A DNA stretch of 39,937 nucleotides from Actinomadura geliboluensis (GTDB lineage: Bacteria; Actinomycetota; Actinomycetes; Streptosporangiales; Streptosporangiaceae). Within the stretch, counting starts at the first letter, position 1, and each line of letters opens with the position of its first letter. The stretch lies in the NCBI RefSeq assembly GCF_005889745.1, contig NZ_VCKZ01000024.1:1-39937 (forward strand). The letters are read 5' to 3'. A program made the translations under genes and the position numbers. Of the stretch, positions 22,975 through 31,589 are shown one piece after another. The notes under the pieces were generated by a model, which saw only the letters and a program-made list of their open reading frames with translations, searched no databases and was not told where the DNA came from.

Positions 22975-24408
22975 ATGAGCGAGTTCGAGCCGGGGCGCCC
23001 CCTGGTGCTGCGCGGCGGCACGGTGCTGCCGATGACCGACGGACGCGCGGTCCTGGACGGCGCCGACGTCCTCATCGAGGGCGACCGGATCACCGCGGTC
23101 GGCCCCGGCCTCCCGGTGCCGGACGGCACCGCCGAGATCGACGCGTCCGGCGGCGTCGTCATGCCCGGGATGATCGACACGCACCGGCACATGTGGCAGA
23201 CCGCGATGCGCGGCTACGGCGCCGACTGGACGCTGACCCAGTACTTCGTCTGGTACTACCTGGAGCACGGCAAGCGGTTCCGGCCCGAGGACGTGCACGC
23301 CGGGAACCTGCTCGCGGCGATCGAGGCGATCGACGCCGGGGTCACCACGGTCGTCGACTGGTCGCACGGCCTGCAGACCCCCGGCCACGCCGACGCGGCC
23401 GTGGACGCGCTGCGCGCGGTCCCCGGGCGGTTCGTCCTCGCCTACGGCAACATCCAGGCGCCGCCCGCCGAGTGGACCGCGACGCCGGAGTTCCGCGGCC
23501 TCGCGGGAAAGCTCGCCGGGGGTGACATGCTCGGCTTCCAGGTCGCGTTCGACGTGCTCGGCGACCCGTCTTTCCCGGAGAGGCCCGCCTTCGAGACCGC
23601 CCGCGACCTCGGCGTCCCCGTCACCACCCACGCCGGCGTCTGGGGCGCGACCAGCGACGAGGGCATCAAGCAGATGCACGACCACGGGTTCATGACGCCC
23701 GAGACGGTGTACGTGCACGCCGCGTCCCTGTCCGCGGACTCCTACCACCGCATCGCCGCCACCGGCGGCTCCATCTCGGTGTCGACGGAGAGCGAGCAGA
23801 GCGCCGGGCAGGGCTACCCGCCCACCTGGGCGCTGCGCTCGCACGGCATCCCGGTGTCGCTGTCGATGGACACGAGCGTGTGGTGGAGCGGCGACCTGTT
23901 CTCCGCGATGCGCGCGACGCTCGGCGCCGACCGCTCCCGCATGCACCTGGAGGCGCACGGCAACGGCGACACCGTCACCCACTGCAGCCTGCGCGCCGAC
24001 CAGGTCGTGGACTGGGCCACCCGCGGCGGCGCCCGCACACTGGGCCGCGCCGACCTCGGCAGCCTCGAACCCGGCAAGAAGGCCGACGTCGTCCTGATCA
24101 AGAACGACCACTCGCCGGTGTCGTTCCCCGTCCTCAACCCCTACGGGCACGTCGCGTTCCAGGCGCAGCGCGGGGACGTCCACACCGTCGTGGTGAACGG
24201 GCGCGTGGTCAAGCACGACCACCGGCTGGTGGGCGTCGACCTGGCCGCCGCGCGCCGCGAGGTCGAGGCGACGGTGGAGTACCTGCGCGGGTCGATGGGC
24301 GAGGAGGCGTGGGCGGCGGGCATGAACCCCGACGTCCCCGAGACCAAGATCCTCGACAATCCGTACACCTACACGGACTACCGCAGCGACGCCACCCGCA
24401 CCCGGTGA
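22975..24408 (+). CDS. TrzA/AtzA-like amidohydrolase
   Basis: The 477-residue protein is a cyclic amidohydrolase/chlorohydrolase. The metal site is formed by MPGMIDTHRHMWQ near residue 68, TTHAGVWG, YVHAASLS and SMDTSVWWSGD. The C-terminal beta-sandwich with LGSLEPGKKADVVLI closes the fold. Relatives deaminate or dechlorinate purines, triazines and other N-heterocycles. The substrate here is unknown. Two adjacent ATGs follow GAGGAG; 22975 has the better spacing (7-8 bases). It diverges from the CoA-transferase operon and shares its palindromes. Confidence 0.85.
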   Translation: MSEFEPGRPLVLRGGTVLPMTDGRAVLDGADVLIEGDRITAVGPGLPVPDGTAEIDASGGVVMPGMIDTHRHMWQTAMRGYGADWTLTQYFVWYYLEHGKRFRPEDVHAGNLLAAIEAIDAGVTTVVDWSHGLQTPGHADAAVDALRAVPGRFVLAYGNIQAPPAEWTATPEFRGLAGKLAGGDMLGFQVAFDVLGDPSFPERPAFETARDLGVPVTTHAGVWGATSDEGIKQMHDHGFMTPETVYVHAASLSADSYHRIAATGGSISVSTESEQSAGQGYPPTWALRSHGIPVSLSMDTSVWWSGDLFSAMRATLGADRSRMHLEAHGNGDTVTHCSLRADQVVDWATRGGARTLGRADLGSLEPGKKADVVLIKNDHSPVSFPVLNPYGHVAFQAQRGDVHTVVVNGRVVKHDHRLVGVDLAAARREVEATVEYLRGSMGEEAWAAGMNPDVPETKILDNPYTYTDYRSDATRTR

Positions 24409-24442
24409 GCCGCGCGCCCGCCGGAAGGGGCTCGACGTTCTC

Positions 24443-24470
24443 TTGACGCTCCTTCAAAAAACTGTATAAC
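24443..24470 (+). promoter_or_regulatory. Promoter before the synthetase remnant
   Basis: TTGACG (24443-24448), a 16-base spacer and TATAAC (24465-24470) make a strong vegetative promoter in an AT-rich patch. Transcription would start near 24476. The gene it serves is broken, so this promoter now produces a remnant message. Confidence 0.6.
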
Positions 24471-24532
24471 TTCGCGGAGCACGGCTCCGAGCCGCCCGCG
24501 CCCCGCACGCCGGCCGCGAACCGAGGTGACCG

Positions 24533-25272
24533 ATGGACCTGTTCGCCGCACCGACGACGCTCGCCGACCGGCGCGCGGACGGCTCGATCGTCCTGGAGTC
24601 CGCGCTCGCGCCCGTCCCCCCTGCCGCGAGCATGGTGCACCTCTTCCGGGACGCCGCCGCCGCGCGTCCCGGCCGGCTCCTCGTCGCCGACCGGGACCGC
24701 GGCGCGTGGCGGCGCGTCGGCTACGGCGAGGCGCGGCGGAAGGCCGACGGCCTCGCACAGGCACTGCTGGACCGGGGCGCGTCCGGCCGCCCCGTGATGA
24801 TCCTGTCCGGCAACTCCGTCGAGCACGACGACGCGGACGCCTACGCGACCGCCCTGGACGCGGCCGGCGGGACGCCCCTCGCCGGCCGCGACGCCTTCCA
24901 GGCGGGGGCCGCCACCGAGCCGACCGGCGCGGTGGACGACCACTTCGCCCGCGTCGGCTCGTTTCGGACGCCGTCCTGACCGGGCATGACAGCGCCGGCG
25001 TCGGCGCGATGGTCTGGCTGGACCCGGCCAGGGCGGCGGCGTGCGCCGACGTCCGCGCGGCGCTGCACCGGCTGAACGCGGGCGCGACCGGGGCGTCCCG
25101 GCGGATCGTCCGGCTGCTCGTCCTGGACGACCCGGCCTCACTCGCCCACGGTGAGCTGACCGACAAGGGGTACGTCAACCAGCGTGCCGTGCTCGACCGC
25201 CGCGCCGACATGGTCGGCCTCCTGCACACCGACCCGGCCCCCGCGGAGGTGATCCTTCCCGGGGACCGATGA
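24533..25272 (+). pseudogene. Feruloyl-CoA synthetase-like gene with a central deletion
   Basis: The first part (24533-24979) matches the start of a feruloyl-CoA synthetase: LADRRADGSIVLES, VGYGEARRKADGLAQALLDRG and PVMILSGNSVEHDD. The frame then carries unfamiliar sequence and stops. A different frame from about 24955 to 25272 carries the C-terminal part: SDAVLTGHD, VGAMVWLDP and ELTDKGYVNQRAVLDRR. Whole enzymes have about 600 residues. Here about 105 from each end remain, so the AMP-binding core and catalytic lysine region are gone. It was probably used to activate ferulate or a related cinnamate. The promoter and GAGGTG binding site survive. Confidence 0.75.
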
Positions 25273-25345
25273 GTTCCGGGAGCGCGCCCGGTCGATACCG
25301 ACATCGCCGAGTCGCGCCGCGCCCATGCCGGGGAGGGACCGGCGG

Positions 25346-25375
25346 GGGCGGCGCGACACAGGGGCCGCGCCGCCC
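25346..25375. terminator. GC-rich hairpin between convergent genes
   Basis: GGGCGGCGCG, a ten-base loop and CGCGCCGCCC form a 10-bp perfect stem between the synthetase remnant and the DUF6295-like gene, 8 bases beyond the latter's stop. There is no T-tract. It probably serves transcripts from both sides. Confidence 0.6.
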
Positions 25376-25383
25376 GCGGAGCG

Positions 25384-25668
25384 TCAGGCCGCCGTGGAGT
25401 CCCGCCCGGACGCGAGACCGGGCGGGGCGGCCGCGAGCGCCTGCTGGATCGCCGCCACCAGCGCCAGCGCCGCCTCCTCGGTCAGCTCGACCGCGACGCG
25501 CGCCGACGGCCCGGCGCCCGGATTGGTGAAGTCGATGTTCACCGTGTGCTCGTGGCACGCGTGGTACGGGTGGTCGACGTAGACGGCGCCGTCGGTCAGC
25601 GTGAACCAGCCGGCCGCGCCCTTCGCCGCGCCGTCGAGCTCGACCTTGAAGGTCTGGTAGGTGCACAT
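25384..25668 (-). CDS. Small DUF6295-like protein
   Basis: The 94-residue product opens MCTYQTFKVELDGAAKGAAG, continues through WFTLTDGAVYVDHPYHA and ends with an AAL-rich helix. It resembles a small actinobacterial family that I know as DUF6295, of unknown function. ATG 25668 follows GAGAGGAG. It is 27 bases after the dienelactone-hydrolase-like gene and should be co-transcribed with it. The conserved His residues (VDHPYHACHEHT) could bind a metal, but this is speculation. Confidence 0.7.
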   Translation of the reverse strand: MCTYQTFKVELDGAAKGAAGWFTLTDGAVYVDHPYHACHEHTVNIDFTNPGAGPSARVAVELTEEAALALVAAIQQALAAAPPGLASGRDSTAA

Positions 25669-25695
25669 GGCGTCTCCTCTCAGGCGGTCGGGTGG

Positions 25696-26439
25696 TCAGG
25701 CGGCCAGGTGGCGGCCGAAGAACGCGAAGATCTTCTCCCAGCCGTCCTTGGCGGCGGCGGGCCGGAACGCGGGCCGCTCGACGGCGAAGAACGCGTGCCC
25801 GGCGCCCGGATAGGTGTGGAACTCGTGCTCCTTGCCCAGCTTGGTCAGCTCCGCGTCCAGCACGGCGACCTCGTCCGGCGGCGGGGCCTTGTCGTCCTCG
25901 CCGAACAGGCCGAGCAGCGGGCACGACAGGTCCGGCGCCTTCGACAGCAGCGGTGTCATCTTCAGCCCGGCGTCCGCCGGCGGCTCGCTGACGACGAACG
26001 CGCCGTAGCAGTCGACGGCGGCGTCGATGTCCAGCGAGCAGGCGGCGAGGAACGCCTGCCGCCCGCCGGAGCAGTGCCCGATCACGCCGATCCGCCCGTT
26101 GGCGTGCTCCAGCGAGTTCAGGTACGCGGCGGCGCCGGCGACGTCCCCGACGAGCTGCTCGTCCGGCACGCCGCCCTTCGCGCGGGCGGCGGCGGCCTGG
26201 TCGTCCGGGCTGACGCCGGCGCCCTCCCGCGAGTACAGGTTCGGGACGACCGCCGCGTACCCGTGCGCGGCGAACGTGCGGGCGAACTCCTTCGTCCCGG
26301 CGTCGTACCCGGGCAGGTGGTGGATCAGCACCACGCCGCCGCGCGGGGCGTCGTTCAGCGGACGCGCCAGGTACCCCTCCAGCTCGGCGCCGTCGTGCCC
26401 GCCGAAGGCGACGGTCCCGGCCCACATCGCATCGTTCAT
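25696..26439 (-). CDS. Dienelactone hydrolase family protein
   Basis: The 247-residue alpha/beta-hydrolase has the cysteine nucleophile of dienelactone hydrolases in IGHCSGG (C123), the acid in FGEDDK (D182 or D183) and the His in GAGHAFF (H215). The oxyanion region reads VVLIHHLPGYD. Family members open dienelactones formed in chlorocatechol breakdown, though many act on other esters. ATG 26439 has GGAG somewhat far upstream (11 bases). The start lies beside one arm of an inverted repeat. Confidence 0.88.
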   Translation of the reverse strand: MNDAMWAGTVAFGGHDGAELEGYLARPLNDAPRGGVVLIHHLPGYDAGTKEFARTFAAHGYAAVVPNLYSREGAGVSPDDQAAAARAKGGVPDEQLVGDVAGAAAYLNSLEHANGRIGVIGHCSGGRQAFLAACSLDIDAAVDCYGAFVVSEPPADAGLKMTPLLSKAPDLSCPLLGLFGEDDKAPPPDEVAVLDAELTKLGKEHEFHTYPGAGHAFFAVERPAFRPAAAKDGWEKIFAFFGRHLAA

Positions 26440-26486
26440 GACTGTCAGTGCTCCACTTTCATATCGGTCCGTGGACCGTGACAGTC
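26440..26486. promoter_or_regulatory. Inverted repeats before the dienelactone hydrolase gene
   Basis: GACTGTCA (26440-26447) and TGACAGTC (26479-26486) are exact inverse copies 31 bases apart. Between them CGGTCC-GT-GGACCG (26465-26478) is another palindrome. They occupy the 67-base gap between the hydrolase start and uppP's stop, where the hydrolase promoter must lie unless it is read from uppP. Confidence 0.45.
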
Positions 26487-26506
26487 TTCCCCATCCGGGG
26501 CGGTCC

Positions 26507-27343
26507 TCAGGCGTTCAACGTGCCGGCGCCGAGCAGCCCGAACAGCAGCAGCCCGATGACGATCCGGTAGACCACGAACGACGTGAAGCTGTGCCGCGCG
26601 ACGAAGCGCAGCAGCCAGGCGATGGACGCGTAGGCGACGACGAACGACACCACCGTGCCGACGGCGAGCGGCAGCGCGTCCACCGACGTGCCGAGCGCGG
26701 ACGGCAGCTCGTAGATGCCGGCGCCGGTCAGCGCGGGGATGCCGAGGAAGAACGACAGCCGGGTCGCGGCGACCCGGTCGAGGCCGAGCATCAGCCCGAC
26801 CGACATCGTCGCGCCGGACCGGGAGAAGCCGGGGAACAGCATGGCGAGGATCTGCGCCGACCCGATCAGCATCGCGTCGGTGAACGAGGTGTCGTCCTCG
26901 CCGCGCTTGTGCCGGCCGAGCCGGTCGGCGAGCCACATCACGACGCTCCCGCCGAGCAGCGACCCGGCGACCACCCACAGCGAGGCGAGCGGCCCCTCGA
27001 TGGCGTCCTTGGCGGCGACGCCGACGACCACCACCGGGATGGTGGCGAAGATGACCCACCAGCCGAACTTGTAGTCGTGGTGGTACCGCGCGTTCGGGTC
27101 GACGATGCCGCGGCCCCACGCCTTCACGATCCGGACGATGTCGGAGAAGAAGTACACCAGCACGGCCGCGATGGCGCCGACCTGGATGACGGCGGTGAAG
27201 CCGACGACCGCCTTGTCGTCCACCGGGATGCCCATCAGGCCCTCGGTGATCTTCAGGTGCCCGGTCGAGGACACCGGGAGGAACTCGGTCAGGCCCTCCA
27301 CGATCCCGAGGACGATCGCCTGCCCGACATTGATGACGCTCAA
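26507..27343 (-). CDS. uppP: Undecaprenyl-diphosphatase
   Basis: The 278-residue membrane protein carries both BacA/UppP active-site motifs: EGLTEFLPVSSTGHL (16-30) and PGFSRSGATMS (171-181). About eight hydrophobic segments are visible. It recycles undecaprenyl diphosphate to the monophosphate carrier for peptidoglycan synthesis, and its overproduction gives bacitracin resistance. The start is TTG 27343 after a strong GAGAGGA site at 7 bases. The gene is a housekeeping one, unrelated to its catabolic neighbours. Confidence 0.95.
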   Translation of the reverse strand: MSVINVGQAIVLGIVEGLTEFLPVSSTGHLKITEGLMGIPVDDKAVVGFTAVIQVGAIAAVLVYFFSDIVRIVKAWGRGIVDPNARYHHDYKFGWWVIFATIPVVVVGVAAKDAIEGPLASLWVVAGSLLGGSVVMWLADRLGRHKRGEDDTSFTDAMLIGSAQILAMLFPGFSRSGATMSVGLMLGLDRVAATRLSFFLGIPALTGAGIYELPSALGTSVDALPLAVGTVVSFVVAYASIAWLLRFVARHSFTSFVVYRIVIGLLLFGLLGAGTLNA

Positions 27344-27472
27344 CGACGTTCCTCTCCAGCCCCGTCCCCGCTCCGGCCCTGCGGGATCCGCACCGAGGCT
27401 ACGCCGGGCGCCGGGCGCGACCTGCGCTCAAGGAGATAACTTCACCCATCATTAACCGAAAGGTCAGGCGCC

Positions 27473-27496
27473 GGCCGCCGCGGACCGCGGGCGGCC
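27473..27496. terminator. Hairpin after the MetE-like gene
   Basis: GGCCGCC (27473-27479) and GGCGGCC (27490-27496) enclose a self-complementary GC loop directly after the MetE-like stop codon on the minus strand. There is no T-tract. It would separate that gene from uppP downstream. Confidence 0.45.
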
Positions 27497-28617
27497 TAGC
27501 CCCAGATCTCCTCGGCGGTCTCCGCGATGAGGCGCAGCTTCGCCGCCTGCTGCTCGGCGGTCAGCACGTTCCCCTCGACCGTGGAGGAGAAACCGCACTG
27601 CGGCGACAGGCAGATCTGCTCCAGCGGCACGAACCGCGCCGCCTCGTCGACGCGGCGCTTGAGGTCGTCCTTCGACTCCAGCTCCCCGCGCTTGGTGGTG
27701 ACGAGCCCGAGCACGACCATCTTCCCCGGCGGGACGAACCGCAGCGGCTCGAACCCGCCCGACCTCGCGTCGTCGTACTCCAGGAAGAAGCCGTCCACGT
27801 CCAGTTCCCCGAACAGCGCCTCGGCGACGAAGTCGTAGCCGCCCTCGGCCGTCCAGGAGGAGCGGAAGTTGCCCCGGCACATGTGCGTGGTGACGTTCAT
27901 CCCCTCGGGGCGCCCGGCCAGCGCGGCGTTGATCTGCCGGATGTAGCGCAGGTGCAGGTGCTCGGCGTCGTCGCCCCGCTCGCTGATCATGGCGCGCTGC
28001 GCCGGGTCGTTGAGGTAGGCGAGGCTGGTGTCGTCGAGCTGCAGGTACCGGCACCCGAGTTCGCCGAGCCGCCGCACCTGCTCGGCGTACGCGGCGGCGA
28101 GGTCGGACCAGAACTCCTCGACGTCGGGGTAGACCGCCGGGTCGATCGCGGCGGGCCCGCCCCGGTAGTGGACCATGTTCGGCGACGGGATCGTCAGCTT
28201 CGGCGTCACCCCGTCCCCGGCGGCGTCCCGCAGGAACGCGAAGTGGTCGGCGAAGATCGTCTCCTCCAGCCGGACCTTGCCGTGCACCCGCAGCGCCGCC
28301 GTGGTGAATTCGATGTCCCCGGCGTCGCCGTGGAACCGCACCTTGATCTTCTCGTCCGCCGGGCTGATCCCGCCGAGCCGGTAGATGAAGTCCATGTGCC
28401 ACGACGTGCGGCGGAACTCCCCGTCGGTCGCCGACCGCAGCCCCGCCTCGCGCTGCATGGCGACCACGTCGCGGATGGCGGCGTCCTCGGCCGCGGCCAG
28501 CGCCGCGTCGTCGATGCGGCCGGCGGCGTGCTCGCCCCGGGCCGCCAGCAACTCCGGCGGACGCAGCAGGCTGCCGACGTGGTCGGCGCGAAACGGGGGC
28601 AGGGTGCGCTGAGACAA
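27496..28617 (-). CDS. MetE C-terminal-like cobalamin-independent methyltransferase
   Basis: The 373-residue protein has only the catalytic barrel of MetE (PF01717), like the YxjG/YxjH proteins. It has FRADHVGSLLRP at the N-terminus, RSATDGEFRRTSWH, YLQLDDTSLAYL, the zinc ligands in TTHMCRGNFRSS (His and Cys) and a third Cys in LSPQCGFSST. It may transfer a methyl group to homocysteine or a related thiol. The methyl donor is unclear without the N-terminal folate domain. The start is TTG 28617 with GGAAGGAG eight bases before it. Despite lying beside B12 genes it has no riboswitch. Confidence 0.85.
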   Translation of the reverse strand: MSQRTLPPFRADHVGSLLRPPELLAARGEHAAGRIDDAALAAAEDAAIRDVVAMQREAGLRSATDGEFRRTSWHMDFIYRLGGISPADEKIKVRFHGDAGDIEFTTAALRVHGKVRLEETIFADHFAFLRDAAGDGVTPKLTIPSPNMVHYRGGPAAIDPAVYPDVEEFWSDLAAAYAEQVRRLGELGCRYLQLDDTSLAYLNDPAQRAMISERGDDAEHLHLRYIRQINAALAGRPEGMNVTTHMCRGNFRSSWTAEGGYDFVAEALFGELDVDGFFLEYDDARSGGFEPLRFVPPGKMVVLGLVTTKRGELESKDDLKRRVDEAARFVPLEQICLSPQCGFSSTVEGNVLTAEQQAAKLRLIAETAEEIWG

Positions 28618-28656
28618 GACGGTGCTCCTTCCACGGGAAAGAACGTGGTCCTGCCC

Positions 28657-28685
28657 AATCTAGGCACGTCTGTAACGGCGATCAA
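28657..28685 (-). promoter_or_regulatory. Promoter of the MetE-like gene
   Basis: On the minus strand TTGATC (28680-28685), 17 bases and TAGATT (28657-28662) form a good promoter. The start would be near 28650, leaving a leader of about 33 bases, too short for a riboswitch. Confidence 0.6.
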
Positions 28686-28767
28686 TGAATTGCCGAGAAT
28701 GCATCCCCACCTGCTCCGCATCACCACCGCCGACGGTAGTCAGACAGTTCGCTGACGGGGTGCGCGA

Positions 28768-28796
28768 GAAAAAGGGCTCCGCGTGGTGCGAGCCCT
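28768..28796 (-). terminator. Intrinsic terminator of cobF
   Basis: AGGGCTC and GAGCCCT pair with a ten-base loop. On the minus strand the stem is followed directly by a run of five T residues. It lies 7 bases beyond the cobF stop and is the clearest U-tract terminator in the window. Confidence 0.8.
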
Positions 28797-28802
28797 GCCG
28801 GT

Positions 28803-29558
28803 TCAGTCGTGCGCGGGGGGTTCGCGGCGGAGGAGGTAGGTGTCCATGATCCAGCCCTTGCGGGCGCGGGCCTCGGCGCGGGTGGCGCGGATCTCGTCGG
28901 CCACCTCGCGTACCGGGCCGGAGATGAGGATCTCGTCCGGCGTGCCGAGGTAGGCACCCCAGTAGATGTGGAAGTCGTCGCCTGCGCCGGTGAAGGAGCA
29001 GTGCGCGTCGAGCATGACGAGGACGTCGTCGGCGGTGGCGCCCTCGGCGGCGAGGCGGCGGCCCGTCGTCAGGTGGACGGGGCGGCCCACCCGCGTCAGC
29101 CCGATCCGGTGCCGGGCGGTCAGCGCCGACACGCTGCTGATGCCGGGGATCACCTCGGTCTCGAACTCGGCGTCGACCTCCGCCAGCGCGGCGAGCGTGC
29201 TGTCGTAGATCCCGGGGTCGCCCCAGACGAGGAGCGCGCCGGTCTGCCCGTCGGCCAGCTCGTCCCGGACGAAGTCCTCGTAGATGCGGGCGCGGCGGGA
29301 CCGCCAGTCCTCGACGGCGGCGGTGTAGGCGGGGCCGTCGGCGGTGCGGTCGCGCTCGGGGTCGCGGGCCTCGACGATCCGGTACGGGGCGCGGCCGTGC
29401 GCGGCGATGAGGTCGTGCCGCAGCCCGGCCAGGTCGTGCTTGGCCTCGCCCTTGCCGACGAGGAGGAACACGTCGGCGGCGGCGATGGCCTTGGCCGCCT
29501 GGAACGTCAGGTGGTCCGGGTCGCCCGCGCCGATGCCGATGATCAAAAGCCGCTTCAC
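28803..29558 (-). CDS. cobF: Precorrin-6A synthase (deacetylating)
   Basis: The 251-residue tetrapyrrole methylase begins KRLLIIGIGAGDPDHLTFQAAKAI and has LLVWGDPGIYDSTLAAL and EVIPGISSVSALTARHRIGL, which match CobF. CobF methylates C1 of precorrin-5 and removes the acetyl group as acetate in the aerobic cobalamin pathway. GTG 29558 is the start. The upstream bases show no good ribosome binding site, and TATAGC at 29575-29580 (minus strand) could be its -10, giving a very short leader. It diverges from cobL across 61 bases. Confidence 0.9.
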   Translation of the reverse strand: MKRLLIIGIGAGDPDHLTFQAAKAIAAADVFLLVGKGEAKHDLAGLRHDLIAAHGRAPYRIVEARDPERDRTADGPAYTAAVEDWRSRRARIYEDFVRDELADGQTGALLVWGDPGIYDSTLAALAEVDAEFETEVIPGISSVSALTARHRIGLTRVGRPVHLTTGRRLAAEGATADDVLVMLDAHCSFTGAGDDFHIYWGAYLGTPDEILISGPVREVADEIRATRAEARARKGWIMDTYLLRREPPAHD

Positions 29559-29619
29559 CTGGCCAATAGTGCCAGCTATAGACTTGGCGCCGCATTTCAC
29601 CCGAGCGGCCGGGGGGCCA

Positions 29620-30837
29620 GTGGACCAGCGTGTGATCACCGTCGTGGGCATCGGCGCCGACGGCTGGGACGGGCTCCCGGAGGTGTCGCGCGCGGCGCTG
29701 CGGGAGGCGGACGTGCTGCTCGGCGGCGCCCGGCAGCTCGGGCTCGTCCCGGACGGAGGCGCCGAGCGGGTCGCGTGGCCGTCCCCGCTGCTCCCGGCGC
29801 TTCCCGGGCTGGTCGAGCGGTACGCGGGACGCGCCGTCGCCGTGCTGGCGAGCGGCGACCCCATGTTCTACGGGATCGGCTCCACGCTCGCGGACCTGGT
29901 CGGCCCCGGACGGCTGCGGGTGCTGCCGCATCCGTCGTCGGCGTCGCTGGCGTGCGCCCGGCTCGGCTGGCCGCTGGACCGCACCGACGTCGTCAGCTTC
30001 GTCGGCCGCCCCGCCGAGACGCTGAACGCGCTCGTCGCGCCGGGCCGCCGCGTGCTCGTCCTCGGCGCCGGGCGGGAGGCGCCGATGGTCGTCGCGGCGC
30101 TGCTCACCGGCCGCGGCTTCGGCCCGAGCCGGATGACCGTCCTGTCCGACCTCGGCGGTGCGGACGAGGCGGCGGCGCACGGCGTCGCCTCCCGCTGGAG
30201 CGGCCCGGCCGCCTCCGCGCTCACCGTCGTCGCCGTCGAGTGCGTGCCCGGGCCGGACGCGGCGCCGCTGCCCCGCGTCGCGGGCCTGCCCGACGACGCC
30301 TACGAGCACGACGGGCAGATCACCAAGAGCGAGGTCCGGGCGGTGACGCTGGCGCGGCTCGCGCCGCTGCCGGGCGAGCTGCTGTGGGACGTCGGCGCCG
30401 GGTCGGGCAGCGTCGCGATCGAGTGGGCGCGGGCGCACCCGTCCTGCGCGGCCGTCGCGGTCGAGAGCCGCCCGGAGCGGGTGGAGCGGATCGGCCGCAA
30501 CGCCAAGGCCCTCGGCGTGCCGGGCGTCCGCGTCGTGGAGGGCCGCGCCCCGGACGCCCTCGACGGCCTCCCGCGACCGGACGCGGTGTTCATCGGCGGC
30601 GGCCTCACCACCCCCGGCCTGCTGGACCGCTGCTGGGACGCGCTCCAGCCCGGCGGCCGCCTCGTCGCCAACGCCGTCACCCTCGAATCGGAGGTGAAGG
30701 TGGCCGAGTACCGCCGCACCCACGGCGGGGAGCTGGTCCGCCTCGGCGTGGAGCGCGCCGCGCCGCTCGGCGGGTTCACCGGCTGGCGCCCCGCGATGCC
30801 CGTCACCGTCTGGACGGCCCGGAAGGACACCCTGTGA
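29620..30837 (+). CDS. cobL: Precorrin-6Y C5,15-methyltransferase (decarboxylating), CbiE-CbiT fusion
   Basis: The 405-residue protein has an N-terminal CbiE-type methylase domain (ITVVGIGADGWDGLPEVSRAAL, VLASGDPMFYGIGSTL). A C-terminal CbiT-type domain follows, with YEHDGQITKSEVRAVTLARLAPLPGELLWDVGAGSGSVAIEWA, whose GAGSGS binds S-adenosylmethionine. It methylates C5 and C15 and decarboxylates the C12 acetate side chain. GTG 29620 follows a GGGGGG run. It overlaps cobM as GTGA. Confidence 0.92.
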   Translation: MDQRVITVVGIGADGWDGLPEVSRAALREADVLLGGARQLGLVPDGGAERVAWPSPLLPALPGLVERYAGRAVAVLASGDPMFYGIGSTLADLVGPGRLRVLPHPSSASLACARLGWPLDRTDVVSFVGRPAETLNALVAPGRRVLVLGAGREAPMVVAALLTGRGFGPSRMTVLSDLGGADEAAAHGVASRWSGPAASALTVVAVECVPGPDAAPLPRVAGLPDDAYEHDGQITKSEVRAVTLARLAPLPGELLWDVGAGSGSVAIEWARAHPSCAAVAVESRPERVERIGRNAKALGVPGVRVVEGRAPDALDGLPRPDAVFIGGGLTTPGLLDRCWDALQPGGRLVANAVTLESEVKVAEYRRTHGGELVRLGVERAAPLGGFTGWRPAMPVTVWTARKDTL

Positions 30838-31589
30838 CCGTGTACTTCGTCGGCGCCGGCCCCGGCGCCGCCGACCTCATCACCGTGCGCGGCCTGCGGG
30901 TGCTGGAGTCGGCGCCGGTGTGCCTGTACGCGGGGTCGCTGGTGCCGCGCGAGCTGCTGGACGCGTGCCCGCCCGGCGCCCGCCGCGTCGACACCGCGAA
31001 CCTGACCCTCGACGAGATCACCGCCGAGCTGACCGCCGCGCACCGCGCCGGCCTGGACGTCGCTCGGCTGCACTCCGGCGACCCGTCGGTGTTCAGCGCG
31101 GTCGCCGAGCAGATGCGGCGGCTCGACGCGGCGGGCGTGCCGTACGAGGTCGTCCCCGGCGTCCCGGCGTTCGCGGCGGCGGCGGCCTCGCTCGGGCGGG
31201 AGCTGACCGTCCCCGGCGTCGGGCAGACCGTCATCCTGACCCGCACCGCCGTGCGCGCCACCCCGATGCCGCCCGGCGAGGACCTCGCGACCCTCGGCGC
31301 GAGCGGCGCCACGATGGTGCTGCACCTCGCCGTCCAGCGCATCGACGAGGTCGCGGCCGAGCTGCGGCCGCACTACGGCGCGGACTGCCCGGTCGCGGTC
31401 GTCGCCCGCGCCAGCCGCGCGGACGAGCTGGTGCTGCGCGGCACCCTCGCCGACATCGCCGGGCTGGTCCGGCAGGCCGGGGTGAAGCGCACCGCCGTGA
31501 TCGTGGTCGGCCGGGTGCTGACGGCGTCGGCGTTCCCCGACAGCCACCTCTACAGCACGGGCCGGGACCGGGCGTGCGGCGCGTCCTGA
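30834..31589 (+). CDS. cobM: Precorrin-4 C11-methyltransferase
   Basis: The 251-residue methylase reads VYFVGAGPGAADLITVRGLRVLESA, CLYAGSLVPRELLD, LHSGDPSVFSAVAEQMRRL and a C-terminal VKRTAVIVVGRVL, which are signatures of CobM/CbiF. It adds the C11 methyl group that sets up ring contraction chemistry. The start GTG 30834 overlaps the cobL stop. Its last 16 bases overlap cobK. Confidence 0.92.
   Translation: MTVYFVGAGPGAADLITVRGLRVLESAPVCLYAGSLVPRELLDACPPGARRVDTANLTLDEITAELTAAHRAGLDVARLHSGDPSVFSAVAEQMRRLDAAGVPYEVVPGVPAFAAAAASLGRELTVPGVGQTVILTRTAVRATPMPPGEDLATLGASGATMVLHLAVQRIDEVAAELRPHYGADCPVAVVARASRADELVLRGTLADIAGLVRQAGVKRTAVIVVGRVLTASAFPDSHLYSTGRDRACGAS

Noticed and set aside
28809..31589. 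Long plus-strand open frame running from opposite cobF into cobM.
   Set aside because: Its first two thirds are antisense or off-frame composition artefacts. Only the end corresponds to the real cobM, which has its own GTG at 30834.
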